Shown in pieces: positions 44,842 to 53,796 of a DNA stretch of 64,000 nt. The translations under genes were made by a program, and so were the position numbers. This DNA comes from Burkholderia sp. WSM2232 (GTDB taxonomy: Bacteria; Pseudomonadota; Gammaproteobacteria; Burkholderiales; Burkholderiaceae). Every line of letters starts with the position of its first letter. Positions within the stretch are counted from its first letter, which is position 1. The DNA lies in the NCBI RefSeq assembly GCF_000472545.1, contig NZ_AWZV01000023.1, positions 52,160 through 116,159 of the forward strand. The letters are read 5' to 3'. A model generated the notes under the pieces. That model worked only from the letters and a program-made list of their open reading frames with translations. It was not told the origin of the DNA and searched no databases.

Positions 44842-44869
44842 ATTTGACATAAGATAAATTATCAACCTG
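44842..44869. other. dif-like XerC/XerD site (candidate)
   Basis: Read on the minus strand, CAGGTTGATAA - TTTATC - TTATGTCAAAT has the 11-6-11 structure of a Xer recombination site. The XerD arm matches the E. coli dif arm TTATGTTAAAT at 10 of 11 bases, and the inner ATAA/TTAT borders are kept; the outer XerC arm is divergent. It lies in an AT-rich gap beside a truncated gene. Could be a chance match. Confidence 0.4.
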
Positions 44870-45079
44870 AACGATGTTAGTCCAAAGTTCAGATGTCGTG
44901 TTTGCGCCAAGTCCAAATGTCCGCTTTTTCGGATCATCGTAAGCTGACCGGCCTCTGTGTTCCCGGCGCCGGCTGCGTGATCCAGCCAGCCCGCGCGCCG
45001 CAGACAAAAGTTTCCGCATTTCTAGGAGCAACAACCCGTCGCGCCAACCGACCCGTATGAATCCACCATCCGCGTTTCC

Positions 45080-46600
45080 TTACGTCCTGCGCCAGGTTTC
45101 ATACGCATACGCATATCCAAGCAGCGCCGCCTCATCCCATTGCCGCCCGACGAAGATCAGCCCAAACGGGGCCCCGGACTGGTAGCGACCCGCCGGCACC
45201 GCGATGCCCGGCAGCCCCGCAATGTTGATCTCGCCGACCGTCGTCTCCTGAATGACTTCCTTGCCGTGAAGCGGCGGAATTTCACATCGCATTTGCGGAA
45301 AAACCAGCGCGTCCAGCCGCTGCGAAGTCATGACCGTTTCGAAGATGCGCAGATAACGGGCCTTCAGTTCGATGAACTCCGGCATCTCCGGCGGCAACGA
45401 TGGCTCAGCCAGCGCCGTCCTGAAATCGGCAAGGTTATGCAGGTAGCGCAGCACGCCGTCGGGTCCGAACGCATCGTCGTCCCGGGTCGCTTCGGCAAAT
45501 TCCGCGAAAGTCTTCAGTGGCGCATGCTTGCCGAGCCGTTGCAGATACTTCTCGATATCGTAGGGAATCGATTCGAGACCGCGCGCATCGAAGTGCTCCA
45601 GCGGCGGAGTCGGCTTTCTCAGATCGGCGAAGCCGGAGCCCGCGAACGGATCGTCGATGAGGTCCGCGCCCAGAGCGGTCAGTTCCTCCTTGACGCGTTC
45701 ATACAGCATGGCGGCTACGTCCGAAAGCGGCTGCGCACGCCAGCCGGGGCCATACAAGCCAATGCGCTTGCCACTTAGCGCATTCGGCTCCAGCGCCGAC
45801 GTATAGCCGCCTTGCGGCTGCCGACCGACACTGGCGAGCGTTTTGGGATCCTCGCTAGAATAACCTGCGAGTACGTCGAGGCATAACGCGGCGTCCCTCA
45901 CGTTCCGGGCAATCGGCCCGACGACGTCCCGGTTGCCCGACAGCGGCACGACGCCCGCATTCGGAACCAGCCCGATGGTCGGCTTGATGCCGACGAGTCC
46001 CTGCGCCGAAGCCGGGTTCTGAATCGATCCGCCGGTTTCTTCCGCAAGTCCCAGCACCGCCATGCCCGAGGCGACCGCCGCCGCCGTCCCGGCGCTGCTG
46101 CCACCCGGCACGCGATCGGGCATGGCAACATTGATCGTAGGCCCCGCCCAGCTATCGTTGGCATGCGATCCTGTATGGCTCAGGATGGGGACGTTAGTCT
46201 TGCCAAGCAGGATTGCTCCTGCACGCCGCATGCGCGCCACGACCGGCGCGTCCCGTTCAGGCATCAGGTCGACGCCGCCCTTCTTGCTGTACAGCCTGGC
46301 CCATCCTGCCGTAGTCGGAAAACCGACCATATCCATCGGATCCTTGATGACCACCGGCACGCCCGCAAGCGGCCCCAGCGCTTCGCCGGCCGCTCGCCGC
46401 GCGTCGATCTCGCGCGCATCGTCGATCGCTTGCGGATTGAGAAAGATCAGCGCGTTGTACTCCGCGTTGTCGCGCTCGATTCTGTCAAAGCAGGCGCGCG
46501 TCAGTTGCTCGGCCGTCAACGTGCCGGCCCTGAAACGCGCCTGCACGGCTTGCACCGTGAGAGCGTCGAGATCGATGTCCATCGCCCTGCCCTGTGTCAT
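45080..46600 (-). CDS. Amidase signature family hydrolase
   Basis: 506 residues. The Ser-cisSer-Lys triad can be read: Lys in VVIKDPMD, cis-Ser in PGGSSAGTAAAV, and nucleophile Ser in ETGGSIQNPAS. The family cleaves many amides, and the substrate is not determined. AGGAG precedes the ATG at 46600. It is the last gene of the amide operon, 36 bases after the SDR, so it may act on a longer or substituted amide while the formamidase handles short ones. Confidence 0.88.
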   Translation of the reverse strand: MTQGRAMDIDLDALTVQAVQARFRAGTLTAEQLTRACFDRIERDNAEYNALIFLNPQAIDDAREIDARRAAGEALGPLAGVPVVIKDPMDMVGFPTTAGWARLYSKKGGVDLMPERDAPVVARMRRAGAILLGKTNVPILSHTGSHANDSWAGPTINVAMPDRVPGGSSAGTAAAVASGMAVLGLAEETGGSIQNPASAQGLVGIKPTIGLVPNAGVVPLSGNRDVVGPIARNVRDAALCLDVLAGYSSEDPKTLASVGRQPQGGYTSALEPNALSGKRIGLYGPGWRAQPLSDVAAMLYERVKEELTALGADLIDDPFAGSGFADLRKPTPPLEHFDARGLESIPYDIEKYLQRLGKHAPLKTFAEFAEATRDDDAFGPDGVLRYLHNLADFRTALAEPSLPPEMPEFIELKARYLRIFETVMTSQRLDALVFPQMRCEIPPLHGKEVIQETTVGEINIAGLPGIAVPAGRYQSGAPFGLIFVGRQWDEAALLGYAYAYETWRRT

Positions 46601-46636
46601 TTGATGCTCCTGTTGGATTGTCGGTGCGCCAAGCGC

Positions 46637-47401
46637 TCAAAGCTGGACGCCGCGTGTGAGCGCGCCGTCGACCACGAAATTCGCCCCGCTCACGAAGCTC
46701 GCGGCCGGACTGGCGATGAACGCCACCGCATTGGCAATTTCCTGCGGCCGGCCCATACGGCCGGTCGGGTTCAAGGCAAGCGCGCGCTGGAACAGCGCCG
46801 CATCGTTATGCTCGATCCAGTCCCACACGCCGCCCTCGAAATACACGTTGCCCGGCGACACGGTATTCGCGCGAATGCCCTTTGCTGCGAGCTGATTCGC
46901 CAGCCCTTGCATGTAGTGAACCAGCGCGGCCTTGAAGACGCCGTACGGGCCCGCGGCGAAGTCGATTTCACGCGCCGACACGCTCGATATCGCCACGATC
47001 GACGCAGCCGCGCTCGCCTCCAGAAACGGCATGGCCGCATCGACCAGATTGACGGTACCGAGAAGATCCGTCTCGAACTCCTTGCGCCACGATTCGGTGT
47101 CGTTGCCGATGGCGAGCGCGCTCACGTTGGCCACCACGATATCGAGGCCGCCCCACTCGTCGCCGACGCGGGCGACCCACGCCTTTAGCGCGGCGCCGTC
47201 CGACACGTCGACGGCTGTGCCCGACGCGCGTGCGCCGCTCAGTTCAGCGAGTGCGCTCGCGGTCGATTGCACAGCCAGCTCGTCGCGCGCACAGATGGCG
47301 ACGTCCGCGCCTTCCGCAGCGAGTGTCCGCGCAATCGCAAGACCGATACCCTTGGTGCCGCCGGTCACGATCGCCCTCAAGCCTTTCATTTGCAGGTCCA
47401 T
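46637..47401 (-). CDS. SDR family oxidoreductase
   Basis: 254 residues, classical SDR: cofactor loop TGGTKGIG, catalytic Ser in AISSVS, and the Y-x-x-x-K pair in GPYGVFK, ending in the VSGANFVVDGAL segment. AGGAG precedes the ATG at 47401. It lies 47 bases after amiR in the same direction. Substrate unknown; in this setting it could oxidise or reduce a product of amide breakdown. Confidence 0.88.
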   Translation of the reverse strand: MDLQMKGLRAIVTGGTKGIGLAIARTLAAEGADVAICARDELAVQSTASALAELSGARASGTAVDVSDGAALKAWVARVGDEWGGLDIVVANVSALAIGNDTESWRKEFETDLLGTVNLVDAAMPFLEASAAASIVAISSVSAREIDFAAGPYGVFKAALVHYMQGLANQLAAKGIRANTVSPGNVYFEGGVWDWIEHNDAALFQRALALNPTGRMGRPQEIANAVAFIASPAASFVSGANFVVDGALTRGVQL

Positions 47402-47448
47402 GTTCGCCGCTCCTGTGCGTGTCGATCAGAAAACGTATGAAGGGGTGC

Positions 47449-48099
47449 TCAGTCCTGCTCCCGCCCTTCCCCGGATGTCATGCCGCGCGCGATCTGCAAC
47501 ACCTCTCCCGCCTGAATGACGGAGTGACAGATATCGTCAATGGTCACGCGCTTTTCCATCGCCTGAGCGCGCAGAATGTCGTATGCCTCGCGCTCGCTCA
47601 CGCGATGCATGGTCATCAGAATGTTCTTTGCGTCCTGCAGGTGCCGGCTGTCGAGCAGCTTCTGTTCGAGCTTGGCGATACGCTGCGCATGCTGACGCGA
47701 ACGCTTCGCGTGATACAACGCCATCACCACGGTCGCCAGCAGCCCCGACGCCCGGATCGGCGTTGTCACAATGCCGTCGGCACCGAGCTTGATGGCCTGA
47801 TCGATGAAGGTCGGGTTCTCGTAGGCGACCACGCAGATAACGGGCGGCGCATCGGGCCCCGACCATTCGCCGCTCGGCGCGCGCTCCTCGGGTAACAGCG
47901 CGCGAAACACCAGGTCGACGCGCTCGGGCAGCGTGTCCATTGGCGGCCAGCATCGCTCTACCTGAAAGCCCATACGCCGCAGATGGTTCGCGAGCGTTTG
48001 CCCGTCATCGTCGTCCGGATGAAAAACGACCACGCGCGCGTTACGCTCGAGAATCGAACTGGTGAGGCTGCGTTGGCCTCTGCCCGGATGCGCGCTCAC
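47449..48099 (-). CDS. amiR: ANTAR-domain antitermination regulator
   Basis: 216 residues. The N-terminal ~125 residues are a pseudo-receiver (ARVVVFHPDDDDGQTLANHLRRMGFQV…), then a coiled-coil (HAKRSRQHAQRIAKLEQKLL) leads to a C-terminal ANTAR domain of three helices with the family Ala and aromatic pattern (AKNILMTMHRVSEREAYDILRAQAMEK). AmiR binds paired hexaloop hairpins in nascent RNA and prevents termination; AmiC holds it inactive without amide. Start GTG 48099, one base after the amiC stop. The likely RNA target is the operon's own leader at 55116-55152. Confidence 0.92.
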   Translation of the reverse strand: MSAHPGRGQRSLTSSILERNARVVVFHPDDDDGQTLANHLRRMGFQVERCWPPMDTLPERVDLVFRALLPEERAPSGEWSGPDAPPVICVVAYENPTFIDQAIKLGADGIVTTPIRASGLLATVVMALYHAKRSRQHAQRIAKLEQKLLDSRHLQDAKNILMTMHRVSEREAYDILRAQAMEKRVTIDDICHSVIQAGEVLQIARGMTSGEGREQD

Positions 48100-48100
48100 G

Positions 48101-49255
48101 TCAATAATCCCGCGTGCTCAGCTTCGTGACCCAGTCCCCGAGCATCTGACGCGTCATGTACGGGTCGGGGCCGACGGCAAACTTGGATTCGCGCAGGATC
48201 GTGAACTGACCGTCCGCATTGGCGCGGCCGATGCGCGGATAAAGCGCCATATGGTGATTCACGGGGTCGATGCGCACGCGGCCTTGCGGCGCGCTGAATT
48301 CCGAGCCCAGAAGATGCGGCATGATGGTCGCAAGCTCGTCGGAGCCTGCGCGCGCGAATGCTTCGGCGAACATGTGCATCTGATAATACGCAGCCTCCCA
48401 GTTCATGTCCGTGGGTATGTCCGTGCCGTAGCGCGACTGATGATGCGCAACCGCGCGATGATTCGCTTCGGTGTCGATACTCTGGAAATACGGGGCTGCC
48501 GTGATGTGCCCCGCCGCAATGCCGCGCTCCATTGCATGAATTTCGGTCTCCGAGGTATTGAGGCTGCCGATGGGTATTCTGGCCGGATCGAAGCCCGCGT
48601 GTGCATAGGCGTCGTAGAGATACGGCACGGTCTTGCCTATCACCGTGCAGAAAATCCAGTCCGGCGACTTGCGCCGGATATCGGCGACGACCTGCGCAAA
48701 CTGATCGCGCGTCGCGTCTAGCGGCAGATAACGCTCACCGAGAATGGCGCCCTCCGGGTGCTGCAGGATCAGTTCCTGCATGGTCCGATTGCATTCGTAT
48801 GGATAGACATAGCTGGAGCCGACGAAGTAGACCCGGGCGCCAAAGGTTTCCGTCATGAAGTCCGCGAGCTGCACCCCGTTCTGATTCGGCGATGCGCCGC
48901 TGTAAATGATGTTGTCGGAGTACTCGAAGCCCTCGTACATCTGCGCGTAGATGAGAAGTCTGTTGTGCTTTTCGACAATGGGCAGCATCGCCTTGCGGCT
49001 AGTCGAGGTATAGCCGCCAAAAATGGTGTTGACGCCGTCTTTCACGATCAGCCGCTCGGCGAGTTCGCGAAACGCGGCGGGGTCGGAGCCGGGGTCGTAA
49101 TGGAGCGCGACGAGTTCCCGTCCGTCAATACCGCCGCGCGCGTTGATCTCCTCGATGGCGAGGCAAGCGCCGCGCCATTGAGATTGCTCGAGCAACCCGG
49201 TGGAACCGCTCGTCGAGCACAGCAGGCCCACTCGGATGGTATCGGACAAAGCCAT
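48101..49255 (-). CDS. amiC: Amide-sensing regulator AmiC-like
   Basis: 384 residues, type I periplasmic-binding fold without a signal peptide, so it is cytoplasmic as AmiC is. The opening IRVGLLCSTSGSTGLLEQSQWRGACLAIEEINARGGIDGREL and the ligand-pocket YVYPYECNR region match the AmiC/UrtA group. In Pseudomonas AmiC binds acetamide and releases AmiR. Here it sits one base before amiR and 100 bases after the formamidase gene. It may have arisen from the operon's UrtA-like binding protein family. Confidence 0.9.
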   Translation of the reverse strand: MALSDTIRVGLLCSTSGSTGLLEQSQWRGACLAIEEINARGGIDGRELVALHYDPGSDPAAFRELAERLIVKDGVNTIFGGYTSTSRKAMLPIVEKHNRLLIYAQMYEGFEYSDNIIYSGASPNQNGVQLADFMTETFGARVYFVGSSYVYPYECNRTMQELILQHPEGAILGERYLPLDATRDQFAQVVADIRRKSPDWIFCTVIGKTVPYLYDAYAHAGFDPARIPIGSLNTSETEIHAMERGIAAGHITAAPYFQSIDTEANHRAVAHHQSRYGTDIPTDMNWEAAYYQMHMFAEAFARAGSDELATIMPHLLGSEFSAPQGRVRIDPVNHHMALYPRIGRANADGQFTILRESKFAVGPDPYMTRQMLGDWVTKLSTRDY

Positions 49256-49355
49256 TTAGTCACACGCTCACGGATATGCGCGAAGCGGTGCGCTTCGCGC
49301 TTGGGTCGATTCTTTTGATTGATGCTTCCGGCAAGCCTTTCGCCGGGGCACTGCG

Positions 49356-50342
49356 TTACTTGAGGTAGTGCTTGGCGACCATAGCGCCGACCGTATACTT
49401 TGGATCGACAAAATTGCCGAGTCGAACTTTGCCCACCTGACTCAGCATCATGTAGGCATCCCATTTGTCGAAGCCGTATTCGGCGGCCATCCACAACACC
49501 AGTTCGCGATAGGCGATGCGGGTGGCGTCTTCCAGTGGCCGTGCGCTGCCGATGCTCATCAGCGCGTCCTCGTTTTCGAGTCGCGGCCAGTCGATTTGCC
49601 ATTTCTTGATGAGATCGACGCGCACGGTCGTCGTGCTTTGATACTCGACGGCCGTGCCGCACACCTCGCCGTCGCCCTGACAGGCATGCGCGTCGCCGAT
49701 GAAAAGGCGCCCGCCGGGCGAGCGCACCGGCAGATACGTGATGCTGCCCGGCCCCATGTCCGGCACGTCCATGTTGCCGCCGTGGTTGTCGGGCGTGAGC
49801 GAATTGATTGAATCGATCTCCGGCGAGAGGCTGAGCGTGCCGATATGCGGCTTATAAGGCAGCGTATTGCGCTTGCTCCAGTACACGTTCTCTTCGTCGA
49901 TCTTGATCTTGCGCACGACTTCCGGCAATGGCTCGTTGAGCAAGGCCGTATAGTCGGTGCCGGTCAGCCCGCCGAAGTTCGGAATCATGCAGCAAAAGCC
50001 GTGCGGATCGTCGCCGCGCGGCGCCATTTTTTCGATGTACACGGCGACCACGTCGCCCTTCTGCGCGCCCTCGATCATGATCGGCCCATTCTGCGGATTG
50101 AGAAATGGGACCTGCAGCACCTGCGACGGCTTGTCGGTCTCTTCCTTGATCTTGCCCTCGAACGCATCGCGCGTTTCCACCACTATCCGATCGCCGGGCT
50201 TCACGTGCAGCACCGGCTGCGAATAGGGGCCGATGGTGTAGTGATACGTTTTCTGCAACTCTTCCGTGAGATGGTGTTCCACCGGTTCCCGACCGGCACC
50301 CACACCGCGCCTCATCATGATCGAATCTTCAAGCCATTTCAT
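49356..50342 (-). CDS. fmdA: Acetamidase/formamidase family enzyme
   Basis: 328 residues of the FmdA/AmdA family, unrelated to amidase-signature enzymes. Characteristic stretches are VLHVKPGDRIVVETRD at the start, GGNMDVPDMGPGSITYLPV and FIGDAHACQGDGEVCGTAVE in the core. It hydrolyses formamide or acetamide to ammonia and the acid. Such enzymes are encoded beside amide/urea ABC transporters in Methylophilus. Here it follows urtE by 13 bases and precedes amiC. Confidence 0.9.
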   Translation of the reverse strand: MKWLEDSIMMRRGVGAGREPVEHHLTEELQKTYHYTIGPYSQPVLHVKPGDRIVVETRDAFEGKIKEETDKPSQVLQVPFLNPQNGPIMIEGAQKGDVVAVYIEKMAPRGDDPHGFCCMIPNFGGLTGTDYTALLNEPLPEVVRKIKIDEENVYWSKRNTLPYKPHIGTLSLSPEIDSINSLTPDNHGGNMDVPDMGPGSITYLPVRSPGGRLFIGDAHACQGDGEVCGTAVEYQSTTTVRVDLIKKWQIDWPRLENEDALMSIGSARPLEDATRIAYRELVLWMAAEYGFDKWDAYMMLSQVGKVRLGNFVDPKYTVGAMVAKHYLK

Positions 50343-50355
50343 GTTCCGCTCTCCG

Positions 50356-51063
50356 TCACAGCGCCAGATACTGGCGAATCAGTTGCTCATCCCCGAGTTG
50401 CGCGGGACTCAATGTGTCGACAATCCGGCCTTTGTCCATCACGCAGCAGCGTGTCGCGATCCGTTCGACCATGCCCATGTCCTGCTCGACGAGCACGACG
50501 CCGATACCGGTTTCGCGTGCGATCTGCTGCAACGTCTCGCCGATCAGATCGACGATGGAAGGCTGGATGCCTTCAGACGGTTCGTCGAGCAGCAGCACCT
50601 TGGGCGCGCTAACGAGGGCGCGTGCAATGGCCAGTTGCTGCTGTTCGCCGCCGCTCATGGTTCCCGCCTTTTGCGCATAGCGTTGCTTCAGAACAGGAAA
50701 GTAGCCGACGACCTGCTCTCTCATGCGCCCCGCCTGCGCGCGATTCGCCTGCGCGCCGACCTGAAGGTTTTCGGCCACCGTCAACGCGCCGAAAATCTCG
50801 CGGCCCTGCGGCACATAGCCCATGCCTTTCTGCGCGCGAACGTAGGGTTTCTCATGACCGATTGCTTCGCCGTCCAGTCTGATCTCGCCGTTGTCGAGCC
50901 TGACCAGTCCGATGAGCGTGCGCATCAACGTCGTCTTGCCGACGCCGTTGCGGCCGATCAGCGCGAGCACCTCGCCTCGCGCGACGCGCACCGACACGCC
51001 GTTGAGCACGCGGCCGCCGCCGTATCCCGATTCCACGCCTGAAACGTCGAGCAACACGCTCAT
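50356..51063 (-). CDS. urtE: Urea/amide ABC transporter ATPase, UrtE-like
   Basis: 235 residues, LivF-type ATPase: Walker A GRNGVGKTT, signature MSGGEQQQLAIARAL, Walker B LLLDEP followed by the SEGIQPS motif of the UrtE/LivF group. It overlaps urtD by four bases. It would energise uptake together with UrtD. Confidence 0.92.
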   Translation of the reverse strand: MSVLLDVSGVESGYGGGRVLNGVSVRVARGEVLALIGRNGVGKTTLMRTLIGLVRLDNGEIRLDGEAIGHEKPYVRAQKGMGYVPQGREIFGALTVAENLQVGAQANRAQAGRMREQVVGYFPVLKQRYAQKAGTMSGGEQQQLAIARALVSAPKVLLLDEPSEGIQPSIVDLIGETLQQIARETGIGVVLVEQDMGMVERIATRCCVMDKGRIVDTLSPAQLGDEQLIRQYLAL

Positions 51064-51770
51064 TTCTTCTTCCCCAGATAGACTTCGGCGACATCGTCGC
51101 GCGCGAGAATCTCGTCGAGCGGTCCGTCCGCGAGCAGGCTTCCGCCATGCAACACCGTCACCCGCGAGGCGATCTGCCTGACGAAGGTCATGTCGTGCTC
51201 GACCACCATCATCGTAAGGCCGGCGTCCGAGAGACGCTTGATGAGCTCGCCCGTTGCATGCGTTTCTTCCACCGACATCCCCGCCACCGGTTCGTCCAGA
51301 AACAGCAGTTTCGGACGCAGCGAGACGGCCATCGCGATCTCGAGCCACTGTTTCTTGCCGTGCGACAGGTTGCGCGCGAGCACGTTCTCTTCGTTTGCCA
51401 GCATGAAGCGCTGCAGCAGCTCATCGAGGCTTTCAGGACGATCGTCCTTCGCGCGATGCAGCGACAGCTTCAGGTGCTGGCGCACGCTCAGGTCCGGAAA
51501 TACGCCGGGAATCTGAAACTTGATGCTCATGCCCATGCGGATGCGCTCGTGCGGCAGCACGTGGCTCATGTCCTCGCCGAGAAATATGACACTGCCTTCC
51601 GAAGGACGATGCTCGCCGGTGATGAGTTTGAAGAACGTGCTCTTGCCCGCGCCGTTCGGGCCGATCACGCAGCGTATCTCGCCCGCCTCGATTTTGAAGT
51701 CGATGCCGTTGATGACGTGCGCGCCGCCAAAGTGCTTCTTGAGTCCGCGCGTTTCCAGCAGCGTCGTCAT
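51060..51770 (-). CDS. urtD: Urea/amide ABC transporter ATPase, UrtD-like
   Basis: 236 residues, LivG-type ATPase: Walker A GPNGAGKST, signature LSHGKKQWLEIAMAV (typical of UrtD in place of LSGGQ), Walker B LLFLDEPVAGMS. Overlaps urtC and urtE by four bases each. Confidence 0.92.
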   Translation of the reverse strand: MTTLLETRGLKKHFGGAHVINGIDFKIEAGEIRCVIGPNGAGKSTFFKLITGEHRPSEGSVIFLGEDMSHVLPHERIRMGMSIKFQIPGVFPDLSVRQHLKLSLHRAKDDRPESLDELLQRFMLANEENVLARNLSHGKKQWLEIAMAVSLRPKLLFLDEPVAGMSVEETHATGELIKRLSDAGLTMMVVEHDMTFVRQIASRVTVLHGGSLLADGPLDEILARDDVAEVYLGKKK

Positions 51771-52849
51771 GACTTGCCCTCCTCTTGCTTCAGGCATGCA
51801 GTACGCTGGTGCGCCCCATCGCGTGCAGGGCCCGACAGACGTTTCAGTTGCCGCGTGACGAATGGCAGCAGGCCCTCGGGCGCGGCCAGCACGACGATCA
51901 GCAGGATCGCGCCGAGCAGGATCAACGCATACTGGCTGCCGTACACGGCGAGATTCTGCGAGAGCCAGACCAGCAGCGCGGTGCCGAAAATCGTGCCGCC
52001 AATGGTCTTTCTGCCGGAGGTCGCGACCCAGATCACGGGCATCGCGGCCGCGGTGAGGCCCATTGTGGACGGCGTGATGTAGGACCCCCAGATCGTGTAG
52101 AGAGCACCCGAGAGGCCGCCCAGCGTGCAACCGAGCACGAACACCAGCAACTGGTGTCGGCGAATATCGACGCCCAGCATCTCAGCGCGTTGCGGATTCT
52201 CGCGGATGGCGATGAGCGTGAGACCGAAGGTGCCGTCGAGCAGTCTGCGCATGACGGCATAGACCACGATCAGCAGGGCCAGCACGAGGTAATAGAAGCT
52301 TGCGTTCTCCAGTGTCAGCGGCCCGCCCGGCCAGGGAATCGTCAATGGCGCCATGCCGCCCATGCCGTTGTAGCCGTTCAGCCGCGCCTCGCCGATCGCC
52401 CATTGCGGCCCCGCCGTCTGCGACATGAACGTTTCGAGCACCAGCGTGACCGACAGCGTGACGATGCCGATGAACACGCCCTTGATGCCGCCATAGAAAA
52501 TCATGTAGCCGATCAGCGCGGCGACCACGACGCTCACCATGAGTCCCACGCCCAGACCGAGCCAGGACTCGAACCACATGTCGCCGTAGTTCAGCGTGAA
52601 GATGCCATAGCTATAGCCGGACAGTCCGAAGAACGCGGTCTGTCCGAACGACAGGATGCCGCCATAGCCCCACATCGCAGCGAGGCCGACGGCGCCGAAG
52701 GCCCATAAAAGGCAGTACGCGAGGTTGCCGCTCGTATTTGCGTCGACGATGAGCGGCAGACACAGCGCCACAAGCCACGGGGCGGCATGCAGCGCGCGTG
52801 ACGTGCCGCTTTTGCGGGCCAGATGCGAAGACATGTTCGATTGCGTCAC
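51767..52849 (-). CDS. urtC: Urea/amide ABC transporter permease, UrtC-like
   Basis: 360 residues with about ten membrane helices, LivM branch (LLWAFGAVGLAAMWGYGGILSFGQTAFFGLSGYSYG). The EAA-like loop is RENPQRAEMLGVDI. The GTG start at 52849 has GGAGG six bases upstream; the overlapping ATG is out of frame and closes at once. It pairs with the UrtB-like permease to form the channel. Confidence 0.92.
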   Translation of the reverse strand: MTQSNMSSHLARKSGTSRALHAAPWLVALCLPLIVDANTSGNLAYCLLWAFGAVGLAAMWGYGGILSFGQTAFFGLSGYSYGIFTLNYGDMWFESWLGLGVGLMVSVVVAALIGYMIFYGGIKGVFIGIVTLSVTLVLETFMSQTAGPQWAIGEARLNGYNGMGGMAPLTIPWPGGPLTLENASFYYLVLALLIVVYAVMRRLLDGTFGLTLIAIRENPQRAEMLGVDIRRHQLLVFVLGCTLGGLSGALYTIWGSYITPSTMGLTAAAMPVIWVATSGRKTIGGTIFGTALLVWLSQNLAVYGSQYALILLGAILLIVVLAAPEGLLPFVTRQLKRLSGPARDGAHQRTACLKQEEGKS

Positions 52850-52858
52850 ATCTGCCTC

Positions 52859-53728
52859 CTAGCGCAAGCGTGTGAAGAGATTGCCGAGGCCTTGCGGCAG
52901 CAGGCGGATGACGACGATGACCGTCACCAGCAAGCCGATCTGCCCGAACAACTGCCCATAAGAGGCCGTTAGCGCCGTCTGGATAATGGCGAGCACGCCG
53001 GCGGCCGGCGTTGTCCCCGCAATTACGTTCGCGCCTCCAACGACCACTGAAACGAATGCCTGCACGATAAAGTTGCTGCCCATTGTCGGAACCGCCGTCA
53101 TGGTCGGGGCATACAGCGCGCCCGTGAGACCCGCCAGTCCCGCGCCGAGAGCGAAGGTCAGCGTATAGAGCCTGTCGGTACGCAAGCCGAGGCATTGGGC
53201 GATGTTCGCGTTCTGGATCGTTGCGCGTGCACAGACGCCATAGTTCGTCCTGAAGAACAGCAGATAGAGACCGAACAGAATCGCCAGCGCGATGAGCGGC
53301 AGCAACGCGCGATACGTCGAGAACGAATAGTCGCCGACCGAGAACGAACCGAACGGCGTGCCGATCCCTTCCATCGACGGCCCCGCGACCAGCAGCATGG
53401 TCTGCTGCACGATCAGGCTGATTGCCCACGTCGCCACGACGGAATCGAACAGACGGTTGTAGAGATGACGAATCACGAGCCGTTCGATGATCACGCCGGC
53501 AAGCGCTGCCGCGATCGCGCCGAGCAGCATGGCGAGCGGCAGCGGCAAGCCGCGCTTCGCCGCGATGATGGTGACGTACGCCCCGCACATGATGAACTCG
53601 CCGTGCGCGAGATTGATGACGCCCATCATGCCGAAAATCACCGCAAGACCGAGCGCCGCGAGTACCAGATAAGCGAAGTTGTCGCCGAACTGATAAACGA
53701 GCGAATAGAGAACCGATAAAGTGGCCAT
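52859..53728 (-). CDS. urtB: Urea/amide ABC transporter permease, UrtB-like
   Basis: 289 residues, LivH branch with eight or nine helices (LAVIFGMMGVINLAHGEFIMCGAYV). The cytoplasmic loop TIQNANIAQCLGLRTDRLY is the ATPase contact. Length matches short UrtB/LivH; the extra N-terminal domain of some UrtB proteins is missing. It stands nine bases before urtC and 68 after urtA. Confidence 0.92.
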   Translation of the reverse strand: MATLSVLYSLVYQFGDNFAYLVLAALGLAVIFGMMGVINLAHGEFIMCGAYVTIIAAKRGLPLPLAMLLGAIAAALAGVIIERLVIRHLYNRLFDSVVATWAISLIVQQTMLLVAGPSMEGIGTPFGSFSVGDYSFSTYRALLPLIALAILFGLYLLFFRTNYGVCARATIQNANIAQCLGLRTDRLYTLTFALGAGLAGLTGALYAPTMTAVPTMGSNFIVQAFVSVVVGGANVIAGTTPAAGVLAIIQTALTASYGQLFGQIGLLVTVIVVIRLLPQGLGNLFTRLR

Positions 53729-53796
53729 GCATGCTCCACGGTCAGGAAGCCGGCGTGCGCGCATGCTGCAGGTGTCGGCCGCGCGCCGGCTTCGGA

